From: Brachynemurus nebulosus
Taxonomy: Eukaryota; Arthropoda; Insecta; Neuroptera; Myrmeleontidae
Assembly (NCBI GenBank): GCA_035578155.1
Contig: JAPWDM010000014.1
Location: forward strand, 11,945,501-12,009,500
DNA length: 64,000 nt
Direction: 5' to 3'
Below are positions 11,203-23,401 of the stretch, piece by piece. The notes beneath the pieces are model-generated. The model was not told the DNA's origin and searched no databases. It worked only from the letters and a program-made list of their open reading frames with translations. Each line of letters begins with the position of its first letter. The stretch's first letter is position 1. Both the position numbers and the translations under genes were made by a program.

Positions 11203-12344
11203 TGTTCCCACCAAGTTAGTTGCGCCATTTTCTTTTTTTCGAACGAAAAATTTGTGCCGTATTGCGCTGATCGTGTATGCTGCTGGTGTATTATGATGTG
11301 CCGTAAATAAAAAAGTTAAATCCCAATAATTCCTTTTTGTATAACTAGAATTTTTTGTAGATTAGTATATCATGGGTACGCAGGCCTAAGTACTGAACAG
11401 TATATAATTAGATTATTAACTAGATTCCTGCCGGCATTTGGTTAAAATCATAGATAAACTTTTGGACTTGTTTGGCTTTCATCTTTAATTTTATACAAAA
11501 ACTAATTGGATGTTCGATATTATACGATCAACGCTTGGACCATTATGTTTTAAAAGCATCCGTGAGTACCCATCTTGTCCCTACGTATATTTCCACAGTG
11601 GATATTTATTTACATTTTGCCTTAAGTCTAATAATTTCAATATTCCATTATTATTTATTAAAATAAAATAAGAATTTTTGGAAATCATTCAAACGAAAAC
11701 CAATTTCTATGCATACATTATAAAATATTTTAATTTCTCATATTTGATTCAATTCATTTTTACAAACGTGGAGCAAGAAATTAGCTTACTAGCTGAAACA
11801 CAAAAACCGAAAATAATACGAATGGGTAAGCCGATACCCAACATATTCGGTTTTTGGTTGCACAAAAATGGGAAAATGGTATATAAATGAATAAATTCAA
11901 GTGTACCTATAATAAAAACTGGAAAAAGTGTCTCACTACATTACACAAACGTAATGAAAATTTAAACATGTGAATAAAATAGAACAAATGAATGGGATTA
12001 GTGATACGGGTAACATTGTCACAGTTAACATTGTTTATTAATCAACGAGATAATCTATAATATGCAAGTATTTTGTGGAAATATGTGCATGGATATATTT
12101 TAAATTATTTTAATTCGGATTTAAAACAATACAAATAATTAAACAATTGCATTTCTATATCATCGGACCTCGAAAGTTATCGTGACGAGGTTTACTAGGT
12201 TCAGGTTTTCTTAAGGCGTTTGTTATATCAACTTTGAAATGTTAGAAGATTTTATTCGAGAATCTTCTCCAGTCTCCTCCGTAACGAATAACACAATTAA
12301 TATAAAATTTTTTAGAGTGTAAGTATTATACGTGATCTGGGGTA
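11203..12344. other. Non-coding stretch
   Basis: No repeat family or gene recognised. Several short open frames (up to 70 codons) lack codon bias or similarity that I can name. Confidence 0.5.
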
Positions 12345-12480
12345 AATAAAAAAATTGTTTTCCTAATTTACAAAGCAAAATTGCGGCGCGGGCTCAGATT
12401 GAATAAAGACAGTTTTTCTTTTTTTTTTGAAGAGATTCATGGTGGATGGTATAACAATTTTCAAACAGCAGCCAGAAATT
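12345..12480 (-). repeat. Dispersed repeat family A, copy 1
   Basis: Read on the minus strand it contains TTCTGGCTGCTGTTTGAAAA, TTGTTATAC, TCCACCATGAATCTCTTC and a run of A, then TGAGCCCG. The same order occurs at 26182-26290 (plus) and, shorter, at 34675-34760 (plus). The class is unknown. Confidence 0.6.
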
Positions 12481-12524
12481 TTTTTTTTTATAATTTAGAT
12501 TACTTTTATTTTAGTAAAACAGTA

Positions 12525-13443
12525 CCGTAAAACCGTCTAGACCCGGACAGGGGGTTTAGACCCGGACACTTTGAACCAATCTTCAAAGTAAATAATTTCT
12601 ACATTAACCTGTAACAATAAACATTTGTTCTTGACGTCATTAGAGAGAAAAAAACATCCTCTGAACAGCTGTACCAATAAAAACTACGGACTTCAAATTT
12701 TTACTATCTCATTTTACAGGATTACTATCCTCCAGTTTTTCAAAGAAATAAAATGTGTGTCTAACTTAGACATGTAATTTTCGTCATAATTGTCATATTG
12801 TTTTCGTTTTGATATGTATGTATTCAGAATTTTATCGCACATCATTTAATGATGTTTGAAGTTATATTCGATGTATATATAAAAAAAATACATGCTATAT
12901 ACATATATCCGTTTAGACCCGGACACATCAGTTTATTACACTATGGCCGCTATTCGCAGCAGCTGTAACTCCCACTATTCCACACGTTAATATTCCCCCC
13001 CCCCCCCAGAATTACGCGGTTTATGCCTCCTTCTGGTGTCATATCGCATGTTTACTTCATAGAGAGGCATACTATGCATTGCTCCCTTTCCCGTCCCAAA
13101 AAATATTTTGAAGTCTTTGAAAGGTTCAAAGACATCAGATGATATAAATACTGTCCTAACCCCGACGGGAGAGGTTAGTTTGCATGTTATTACATTATTT
13201 AAATAAGTGTCCGGGTCAAGACCGATTTAGGGTGTAGACTCGGACACTTACTAATTATTTTTTATTTTTTTTTTTTTATTTTTACTTATAATGAAACAAA
13301 TGGGCCAGGGATATAACAAATAATATACATTCTTTCTAATGGTAATACTTTTATTGGTGGTATCTACATATGAAGAAAACATGTATAAATATAAAATTAA
13401 TCAAAAAATGTAAAAAAGTGTCCGGGTCTAGACGGTTTTACGG
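12525..13443 (+). mobile_element. TA-flanked element 'CCGTAAAACC', copy 1 (0.92 kb)
   Basis: The 25-bp TIRs are perfect: CCGTAAAACCGTCTAGACCC at the left and its reverse complement at the right, with TA on each side (12523-12524, 13444-13445), as for Tc1/mariner-type insertions. The motif GTCTAGACCCGGACAC (with variants) recurs about six times inside, near 12537, 12555, 12913, 13207, 13233 and 13419, in both orientations. No transposase frame remains. A second copy lies inverted at 57800-58946, and this copy supplies the empty site for the hAT-like element nested in it. Confidence 0.85.
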
Positions 13444-13540
13444 TACGCAAGTTTATTAAAAAATATTCATTTATATAGTTAAATGGCACCAGTGTGAAAA
13501 AAATTGTTTGAAAATTAACGAAATAATCAACCTGTGAAAA

Positions 13541-13670
13541 ATATGTATTATTATGAAGTCATCGGATAAGGAAAAGAAATAAATAAATAAATAAGAAAAA
13601 TCTTTGTTTTTTATTTTTTTTCCATATCCGATGACCTAACTCCTAAATCCTCATAATAATACATAGTTGA
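13541..13670. repeat. Imperfect inverted repeat around an (AAAT)n spacer
   Basis: TATGTATTATTATGA..GTCATCGGATA at the left pairs with TATCCGATGAC...TCATAATAATACATA at the right, with a 15-bp unpaired insertion in the right arm. The spacer is AAAT/T-rich. This is probably an old MITE. Confidence 0.45.
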
Positions 13671-13751
13671 TGTCATCTAACTTTTAACTATTCTACTATA
13701 AAAAATATATTTGTTAATCAATTCCAAAAATCTATCTAAGAAGCTGCAGAT

Positions 13752-14036
13752 GACCAACGGAGTGGCCGAGCGTGCTTAGGCACTCGTACTTGCCGATTGG
13801 TAGGTCGGGGGTTCGATATTCCATGGCCGGCTATGCTTCTGAAGGTTTTCTGCAGATTCCTTTCACAATTCCAGATGAATATCGACATAGCTACTTAAAA
13901 AAGTGGCTGCAGACTTACCAAATCCTATGTAGCATTCAAACCGCTTCCCTTGTCCTCCACCCATATCATAAATGTATAATAATACTTATATTGTAAAAAA
14001 TATAAAATAATAAATAAAAATACAAATAATAATGTG
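13752..14036 (+). mobile_element. tRNA-derived SINE
   Basis: The first ~75 bp look like a type II tRNA (Leu/Ser-like) gene: an A-box-like GTGGCCGAGCGTGCTTAGGC, then GCACTCGTACTTGCCG, and a B box GGGGGTTCGATATTCC. There is no clean acceptor stem and no CCA, and the head runs straight into an unrelated body (GGCCGGCTATGCTTCTGAAG...) that ends in an AT-rich ATAATAAATAAAAAT tail, as in SINEs. It would be transcribed by RNA polymerase III and mobilised by a LINE. No second copy was noticed in the window. The 74-codon frame over it is incidental. Confidence 0.7.
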
Positions 14037-14040
14037 GGTG

Positions 14041-16192
<2,152 letters not shown>

Positions 16193-16522
16193 ATGTGTGT
16201 GGGTATTAGCGCAGCACCTATGGATATTCCCAACATTATTATAAATATAAAGAAGACAGGTGTTATTCTATTTTGTTGCTATCTATCTTTGTTTATTTTA
16301 TTTATTCATAGAATGGTGTATGTACTATTTTTTTTTACTATAAGTGCCATGTATGGAAAAAAACGGCGTGAGCAGCGGGGCCCCATCACGGAAGTCGAAT
16401 TTTTCCCTTCATCTTCGGTACTGAATGTCTACAAGCGAAATGTGATTGAAAGTCTACAAGCGATTTGTCATTTTGGTGGTTTGAAAACTGATGATGAGTG
16501 TTCGGCTGATCGGGGTTTTTAA
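16193..16522 (+). other. 109-codon open frame of doubtful status
   Basis: This is the longest ATG frame here that is not a microsatellite. It begins MCVGISAAPM, has a hydrophobic stretch at residues ~25-55 (ILFCCYLSLFILFIH then VLFFF) and a charged C-terminal half (GKKRREQRGP...). It resembles no family that I recognise. The DNA contains a direct repeat GTCTACAAGCGA at 16428 and 16450 within the frame. There is no codon bias, splice context or promoter that would argue for a gene. It could be chance or the remains of a repeat. Confidence 0.15.
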
Positions 16523-16704
16523 GAAAGGTCTAAAGTTCTTAAGGGCTGAATCTCAGTAAATTTCAATTTTATGCCGATAGCAGTTAGCAGGAAAAAAGCC
16601 AACACAATTCGTACGAGAGCATTCCTACCCATGCTAATCCACCAATTGCCTTTGTGTTTTATTTTTAAATATTAAAAAAAAAAACCTAAAATAGTGAAGT
16701 GGAA

Positions 16705-16975
16705 GGCCTTTATAGTTTAATAAATTGTGCTTAATAATAAAAGTGAATATAAGAAATTATCTTGTGTTAATTTTAGTTTTTTACTCATTTTTTCACTTTC
16801 CTGGATGTCTATTTTTTTATAATGGTCATAAAATATATAATTTTTAATTCCTTGACTGGCCACTTTGAAATAGTGTGAAAAATGTCATCAACTTGAAATA
16901 AAACTACTTGCCAAAGATTATGCATGAAAAAAATGTCGGCCGGAATTAAGTCCATTTTCTTCCTGTTTTCTGTAT
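16705..16975 (+). repeat. Dispersed repeat family B, copy 1
   Basis: Contains AGTTTTTTACTCATTTTTTC, CTTTCCTGGATGTCT, TGGCCACTTTGAAATA, TCAACTTGAAATAAAACTAC and GGAATTAAGTCCATTTT. The reverse complement of the same series lies at 51447-51690. It is non-coding; the class is unknown. Confidence 0.75.
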
Positions 16976-17566
<591 letters not shown>

Positions 17567-18190
17567 ATAGCGCCCCTACTCTCGCCTCGTCCCGTTCTTA
17601 TCGTATAGGCTGTATAAGTCTAATTTTTCAAGGAAAAATTCGACTAAAAATATACCATATAACCAACCATTTCAAATTTTATCTTGATGTTATTAAATAA
17701 AATATGTAGGAATAATATTGGTGGAAAAATAAAAATTGAAAATATGATAAAATTCAAGTAATTTTATTAACTATTTTATAATTATTGAAAATCAAATTTA
17801 TCTTTTTCAATAAGGTCTTTTAGATTAATTAAAATTTACAGGACTTTAGTTGAGCTCCGCGGTTTTTCGCGTAGTATTATTAGATTTAGGAATCATATTA
17901 TTTTTAGACGTTGTTATGCAATTTTATACAAAATAGTGTCCTTCTAGTGCTCCACTCCATACCGCATTAATATACTTTGATATCAAAATTTGAATTACTG
18001 ACCTACGGCTTGGTAAATATTATATTGATACATCTAAGTCTAAAGTTGAGAAATCTACACGGCCAAGATTTTTCCGTATATACTACTTACCTGTACTGAG
18101 ACAATTTAACTAGGAAGCGCCACTAATGAAATTTAATTCTAAAAGAGTTTGTATGAGAATAATTCGAAGTGCTATCACCCGTCCGAGTAT
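17567..18190. other. Non-coding stretch
   Basis: No gene or repeat that I can support. Confidence 0.45.
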
Positions 18191-18194
18191 CCTT

Positions 18195-18375
18195 ACTAAT
18201 AATATAAACTTGAGTGAGCTTGTTTGTTTGTTTGCCCTGCTCTTATGCTTCAACAGCTTAACCAATCGGTTGGAAACTTTGCGCAGATATCGTTCGGAAA
18301 ACAAAGAATGATATAGACCACTGTCTATCACGCGATAATATTCTATTCCAGTGGAAAAATTCCGAAAACGACATA
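18195..18375 (+). repeat. Insect (TTTG)n-type dispersed repeat
   Basis: The order ACTAATAATATAAAC, TTGTTTGTTTGTTTG, GCTCTTATGCTTCAACAGCT, AACCAATCGGTTGGAAACTT, TGCGCAGATATCGTTCGG then ATGATATAGACCACT follows a layout widespread in insect genomes (a 'TATTATAAA...GTTTGTTTG...ACCGAT..G..GAAA.TTTG.ACA.ATAT' series of LINE- or Helitron-related repeats). It is non-coding, and the assignment is from general familiarity. Confidence 0.45.
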
Positions 18376-18415
18376 ACAACTCTAAGTAGTGCCACAATAT
18401 AAGTATACTCTATGT

Positions 18416-18490
18416 CAGCGTTTCCTAAACTTTCGTTGCGAAATACTTTTTAAGCTCGAAAATTTGTATACGGAACACCAGTTAAATTTG
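18416..18490 (+). repeat. hAT-like terminal sequence, copy 1
   Basis: CAGCGTTTCCTAAACTTTCG followed by AATACTTTTTAAGCTCGAAA and CGGAACACCAGTT. The same series occurs at 54401 (CAGTGTTTTCTAAAC...). CAGTGTTT.YYAAAC termini are typical of hAT elements. The other end and an 8-bp duplication were not found, so this may be a solo end. Confidence 0.45.
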
Positions 18491-18732
18491 GTAAAAAATC
18501 CTAACCTTCGCTAGTTAGGTGATTTTCCAAAAATATTGTTGATGAGTTAAAAAGGAAACTATTCGAAAAATTAAATACTCCTGTCGCAGTATCCTGCATA
18601 ACATAGCGAGTTTCCGGTTTTAAAAATTAGTTTTTCTCGGTAACCAGTTTATACAGAATGGTGGTTTAAAATTTTTTTATCTCATTTTTTCTCCTCTTTC
18701 GACAAAGCCGCGGGTAAATTCTGATAATTTAT

Positions 18733-19212
18733 ACAGGCTGTTAGTGAATAAGTGCTAAAGATTTTAATGGATGACTACTGAGGTTCTTTTGAAGAAAAAA
18801 GTCACGCCAATGATATTTTCCAATTCGATTTCTTTTTAAATGTTCTATACATTGTTGACAAAAATGACCCGTTTGTATTTTGTCGTTCATGTAGCCGTTT
18901 TCAAGATAAATAATAGTTTCCAATTATTGTTCCTACCACGAAACCGGTTTAGGTTCTTTTATTAATTGCTGAGGAAACTTTATGAAAAAGTCTTATCAAT
19001 AAAAAGGGGAAGATGCTTCATTTCTACAGTATGACCAAATAATTTACTTTTAATTTAGTACAGAAAAATATTTAGAAAAAATGAGAAACTGAACACTCTG
19101 TATCTTGGAAACTAAGCGTTTTCGGATCTGGGTTTATATGAACTTTTTTCCATAAAAAAACCTCAGCAATCACCCATTAAGATCTTTCGCACTTATTCAC
19201 TAACACTCTGTG
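18733..19212. mobile_element. TIR element with GTTAGTGAATAAGTGC ends
   Basis: The left arm TACAGGCTGTTAGTGAATA...GTGC..AAGAT.TTAATGG.TGA...TGAGGTT matches the inverted right arm (CAGAGTGTTAGTGAATAAGT...). The arms are about 60 bp, the total about 480 bp, with no coding. The terminal phrase ACAGGGTGT..G.GAATAA resembles the ends of the paired element at 39763, suggesting related families. Confidence 0.6.
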
Positions 19213-19576
19213 CATTTCAAAGGTTTAGTGTGAGACTGTCAGTACCGTCTTGGTTCAGTGACATTTACAACTGGATCGCACTGAAAATAAAGTTAAATAA
19301 CTGTGTTTTGGCATCGTAAATTGGTCTGTTAGTTAACACTGGCAACACCTAGCTCGATAATTATTTTGAAAAACCAAAAACTAAAATCTATTCTGTACTA
19401 GACCATACTAATATTTAATAAATAATGAAACTCATTCGAAAGTCTCTTTTACAAAATTGAATCCTTTACAGTATCATTATTAAAATTATCTATACAATAT
19501 AGGTGATGCTCCATTACGTAAATATGAACTATAATATGTATCTATATGTACAGCAGTATATAATACGTATGTATAA

Positions 19577-20361
19577 GGCTAAGGTCACATTGGAAGCGGG
19601 TACATACGACTTAATTTGTCTGATGTAGTCGTGAGACTGTTGTCGTCAGATAAAGTGGTCACACTGTCAGCGTATACTTACGTAAATTTATTTTAAAAAT
19701 GAATCTGTTAAGAGATTATTTGTTTCTCGATAATAATATAATTAATTATTATTTGATGAAAAATACGAATCGAAATTTTTGGGTTTATAAATTATACAAT
19801 AGAAGGATCTACTGGTGATGAATTTAGGAAATTATTTCCACATTTGAAAATAGATACAAATACGTTTTCTCAACATTTTCGTATGAATGAAGGAAGATTT
19901 AATGCTTTCGCAACCTCTAACCAAAGTTTTCTACAAATTTCTCTGTTATAGTACCCTTTTTTTTGTTCCCTTTCAAAAACGGGAATTATTAATTTTTCTA
20001 TATTCATTTAAATGTATCCTTAATTTATCAAATAATACGTTTTATAAAATTGTAGTTTGGTACTACAAAAATTGTAACAAATCAAACTATCCGTTAAAAT
20101 TCAAATTATATTCATAAATTGTATTACTTTTACTTAAGTTGTCCATCTTGTTTATCTTCTACACGTACGACTAGTGCGAAAAAAAACAAACTTTTTTGTT
20201 TCAATTGTTAACACTGACGACTACGTAAGTGCGCGCAACAATAACTCGTATCTAGTGTGACCACCTTCCTTCATTTGCATTATTTGTTTCAATCTGACAA
20301 GTACGTACAAGTACGCGCGAGTGATCTGTCGTACGTACCCGCTTCCAATGTGACCCTAGCC
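19577..20361 (+). mobile_element. PIF/Harbinger element, degenerate, 785 bp
   Basis: The TIRs are long and nearly perfect: GGCTAAGGTCACATTGGAAG at the left, GGCTAGGGTCACATTGGAAG reading inward from the right, both continuing CGGGTACRTACGAC. TAA flanks both ends (19574-19576, 20362-20364), the 3-bp duplication expected for PIF/Harbinger. GTGTGACCAC motifs recur subterminally. The interior keeps a transposase N-terminal fragment (19756-19951). The rest of the transposase, including any DDE residues, is missing, so the copy is non-autonomous. Confidence 0.85.
19756..19951 (+). pseudogene. Broken Harbinger-type transposase fragment
   Basis: The first frame gives MKNTNRNFWVYKLYNRR then IYW and a stop; a shift of frame at about 19805 continues GDEFRKLFPHLKIDTNTFSQ followed by HFRMNEGRFNAFATSNQSFL and a stop at 19951. 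The order 'R.FWV......R...GEF..LF..L......F...FRM....F..L' is the region upstream of the catalytic domain in PIF/Harbinger transposases. It lies inside an element with matching TIRs and a TAA duplication, which supports the call independently. It would have been a nuclear DNA transposase; as it stands it cannot make protein beyond short pieces. Roughly 60 codons of a usual 350-400 remain. Confidence 0.75.
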
Positions 20362-20364
20362 TAA

Positions 20365-21498
20365 AGGCAATATTAAAATCTAACCCGGTTACACTGACAA
20401 TAGAACAACAAGCACAAAAAAACTCTAATACCTTTGAGCCAACGTGTCATTATATTCTATATTTTGAACGAACTGTGATTTTAATCTAATTAATTTTTAA
20501 TTTTTAACTACATTAAAGTTTTCCATCGAACATAAAACAAAAGATATGATAATGATATGAACATTTAAAATGTTAATGCATTCATGACAATCAAACTACA
20601 ACGTGTTAAAGACTTTTAAGTCTGCACGTAATTAAATTATTTAGTAAGTTTAGAATAAATAGGTTTTATATAAATAATAAATGTTTTAGTTTTTTTCTAA
20701 ACGTATAATAAAGTGTGTAATTGTTTTATAAATTTAATAATTGAAAGGGCAACTGAATGATGGTATTATATGATATTTTTTATAACTTAACAGCAGATAC
20801 GTTCAAAAGTGTTTATTTACATTTCAAATAATTAATTTAAAACAGTCCGAACTATTAATTTTTAAAAATAATTATTTATTGTTTCGCAGTATCACATAAA
20901 ATTTAGAATTAAGCCACAATTGAACGATTGTACAATTACTTTCCTACATTCAATTTATTGTACTAATTTCTTTTACTTCAAAATCTCAATAAATTGTACA
21001 AGTTGATTGCACAATATTATTGAATAGCAACCGCTTAAGTAGGTATTGTATGAATTCAGATAAAATAATTTGACTTTAGACTTATATTGCTATTAAAACA
21101 CTAAAACTTATTAATTTTTCGGTTTTATTATAAATCTATTTGTGCTTTGATTTACTTGGCCTTTGTAAACCTACTAATTATTTTTTGGTACTGATATTGT
21201 TATTTAAGGTACCATCACAGTGTGATTCTTCCGAAAAGTAGTCAATTTTTACAATTTTTTTCGGATGGATAGGATGGAGGAATGGGGATGAATTTTTTTT
21301 ACGATTAGTACCACTATTTGACAATACAGCCACTCTTTTGAAACATACCCTTTGCAGTACCAAGGGTGCATACTAGTTCGCTCCCGCGGTCAGATTTTAA
21401 TCTTATCTTGAAAAAGGGTTTAGGTTAGTTCGCTTCCGCCTTGTTATCTACTGACAGGTAAAATTAACTACTTAAAAATATTCAAACTGATACATATA
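20365..21498. other. Non-coding AT-rich stretch
   Basis: No gene or clear repeat; 21367-21440 repeats TTAGTTCGCTCCCGCGGT / GTTAGTTCGCTTCCGCCT in short form. Confidence 0.5.
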
Positions 21499-21914
21499 CA
21501 GCCATTCTTTAGTTACGGACATGACATTTTCACGCGCATTTACACGCCTTCTCATAAGAAAAAAAAATAGAAGTTATTGTTTTCTTATAAATTTTCAATA
21601 CTAATCAAATAGACAAATGTGTACACAATATTTGTACTGAATATATAGAATTCATAACATTATTAGTTTTAATGCTAGAGATATGTTACGGACGCGACAA
21701 AAAGATACTTTTTTGTCACGTCCGTAACACAAACTTTATTAGCTCTAGTATTAAAACTAATAATATTATGTATTTTATATTCAGTACAAATATTGTGTAC
21801 ATATTTATTTATCTGCTTAGGATTGAAAATTTATAAGAACACAATAACTTCTATTTTTTCCCTTATGAGAAGGCGTGTAAAGTGCGAGAAAAGTCCGTAA
21901 CAACAGAATGGCTG
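21499..21914. mobile_element. 416-bp foldback element
   Basis: The ends CAGCCATTCTTTAGTTACGG and (inward from right) CAGCCATTCTGTTGTTACGG begin arms of nearly 200 bp that match throughout. The centre is itself a hairpin: TTACGGACGCGACAAAAAG...CTTTTTTGTCACGTCCGTAA. TTACGGAC therefore occurs at the ends and in the middle. It is non-coding. Confidence 0.8.
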
Positions 21915-22061
21915 AATACAAATTTTTTTTTTTATTTATTTTTATTTATTTTTTTTAATTACTATAATTTTTTAAAAAAAGTATCTTTAAAAAAGGCCGA
22001 AATTCGGTGCCCACGATTGCGGCCGCAGTTTGGATAACACAACCAGATCTCTCTTGTTACC

Positions 22062-22385
22062 ATGGGCGTCATTTCAGCTTTGTAACTGGGGTGGCAAAAC
22101 CTACCGGGAGTCTGGGGAGAAAATTTTTAAAAACTGGCTTAAAATTTGTTAGTTTTTGAAACTTTTTTAGACTATTTTTACAACAATTTACCCAAAAAAG
22201 TAATTTTTAATGACTTGAGTTATTAACTAAACCACATGTAAAGTAATTAGCGTTCACACACTTTCAATTTTAGGTATTTTTCAATTATTCAGATTTTTAC
22301 TTCAAAATTCTGGGCTGGCAAAATACTGGGCTCAACAATTCTGGAGTGGCAGCTGCAACCCCTTGCCACTCCTGAATTACGCCTA
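22062..22385. mobile_element. GGCGTAATTCAG-type TIR element
   Basis: The left end is GGGCGTCATTTCAGCTTTG and the right end, read inward, is GGCGTAATTCAGGAGTGGC. Internal GGGGTGGCAAAACC and CTGGGCTGGCAAAATACTGG show a repeated GGCAAAA motif. It is non-coding. Ends of the same type appear at 33118 and 34866. The superfamily is uncertain (hAT-like ends are possible). Confidence 0.5.
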
Positions 22386-23139
22386 TCCTTGTCACTGAAT
22401 ATGAGAAAACTATTATCAGAACCTAAAATTCCAACAATATTCAAAGTCGTTCAACTTTGTAACTTTTTCTTATCAAAAATTTACATCTTCTGCATTTGAG
22501 ACAATGCAACTACCTTTATACATGTCTTATGATGGCATTCGACGACTTACCAGCGAGTACCTATCTATGAATTTTATAATACTGTAACACGATACGAATA
22601 TATAATAAAAACTAAATTATGATTAAAATTTTTCTGCCATTTCACGAAATAAAAAAATATAATTGATAATTTCTCTTTTTATCCCATTTCCACATTTTTA
22701 TCGTCCGACTTCACGTAAATTATCATGAAATTTTTCTATTCTTTTCCCGTTCATAAATTTTTCGTTTTTACTTTTTGTTTAAAAACTCATTATTTTTACC
22801 GCATACTATTGTTATACGTATTCATGATTTTCATGTGATTCAATGGAAAATATTTTCATTTGATCAAACGCACACACACAGTTGTATTTCGTTGGTATGA
22901 AAATTTGATTTTCAATAAAGCAGATGAAATTGTGAACAAAACAATATTAACATTGATAAAGAGAGTAAACCCTTTTTTGGAGAAATATCGTCCAAAATCA
23001 TGCAGATGTTTTTATCACTTATTATTACACGAGAGGTTTGAATTTTTTCGAATTTTGAGTTTGTCTAACGAAAATTTTTTGCCTAGCAATTTAACGAGAA
23101 GAACTGTCAATTAACAAAAACGCGACAGCGAAGCTGAAA
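22386..23139. other. Non-coding; possible 3' flank of the candidate exon
   Basis: If the exon at 23140-23293 is real, this is its downstream (minus-strand) side. I see no AATAAA on the minus strand between 22860 and 23139. An 84-codon plus-strand frame at 22860-23114 (MIKRTHTVVF...) has no recognisable domain. Confidence 0.4.
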
Positions 23140-23293
23140 CTACTTCGTAACCTTATACGTGATGCGGTAACGTAGTGTAGACATCTTCTTTGGCGCATGC
23201 ACTGGTTGATGATGATGTCCACGTAACGGATGTCGGGGTGGAAGATGGTATTCCAGAGGTACATCGGATGGAACGGGTTCAGTGGTAGAATTG
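23140..23293 (-). CDS. Candidate terminal coding exon of unknown gene
   Basis: This ~150-bp island is about half GC in a strongly AT-rich region. On the minus strand it is preceded by CTAAT about 22 nt upstream (branch-point-like) and TTCGCATAG, an acceptor at 23294-23295. From there one frame reads 50 codons to TAG: NSTTEPVPSDVPLEYHLPPR, HPLRGHHHQPVHAPKKMS, ending LRYRITYKVTK. It is His/Pro-rich, with high GC at codon position 1 and low at position 3, as expected for an AT-rich genome. A second frame is also open (NPFHPMYLWNTIFHPD...) with almost only G/C at its third position, so the frame is not settled. I recognise no family. No upstream partner exon was found within the window. It could also be a conserved non-coding island. 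Confidence 0.4.
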
Positions 23294-23401
23294 CTATGCG
23301 AAAAGTTCTAAGTTATTAGGTAGAGGTTATGAAATACTAAGATCGGGAACGCTTTTATTTTATAAGGATAATTTACGTAAAAGGATCAACTTTTTAGGAT
23401 A

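Noticed and set aside
13752..13825. True tRNA gene
   Set aside because: A and B boxes are present but no acceptor stem closes the cloverleaf and the downstream body and tail are those of a SINE.
22860..23114. 84-codon frame next to the candidate exon
   Set aside because: No domain, no codon bias, AT-rich like its surroundings, and on the strand opposite to the candidate exon.
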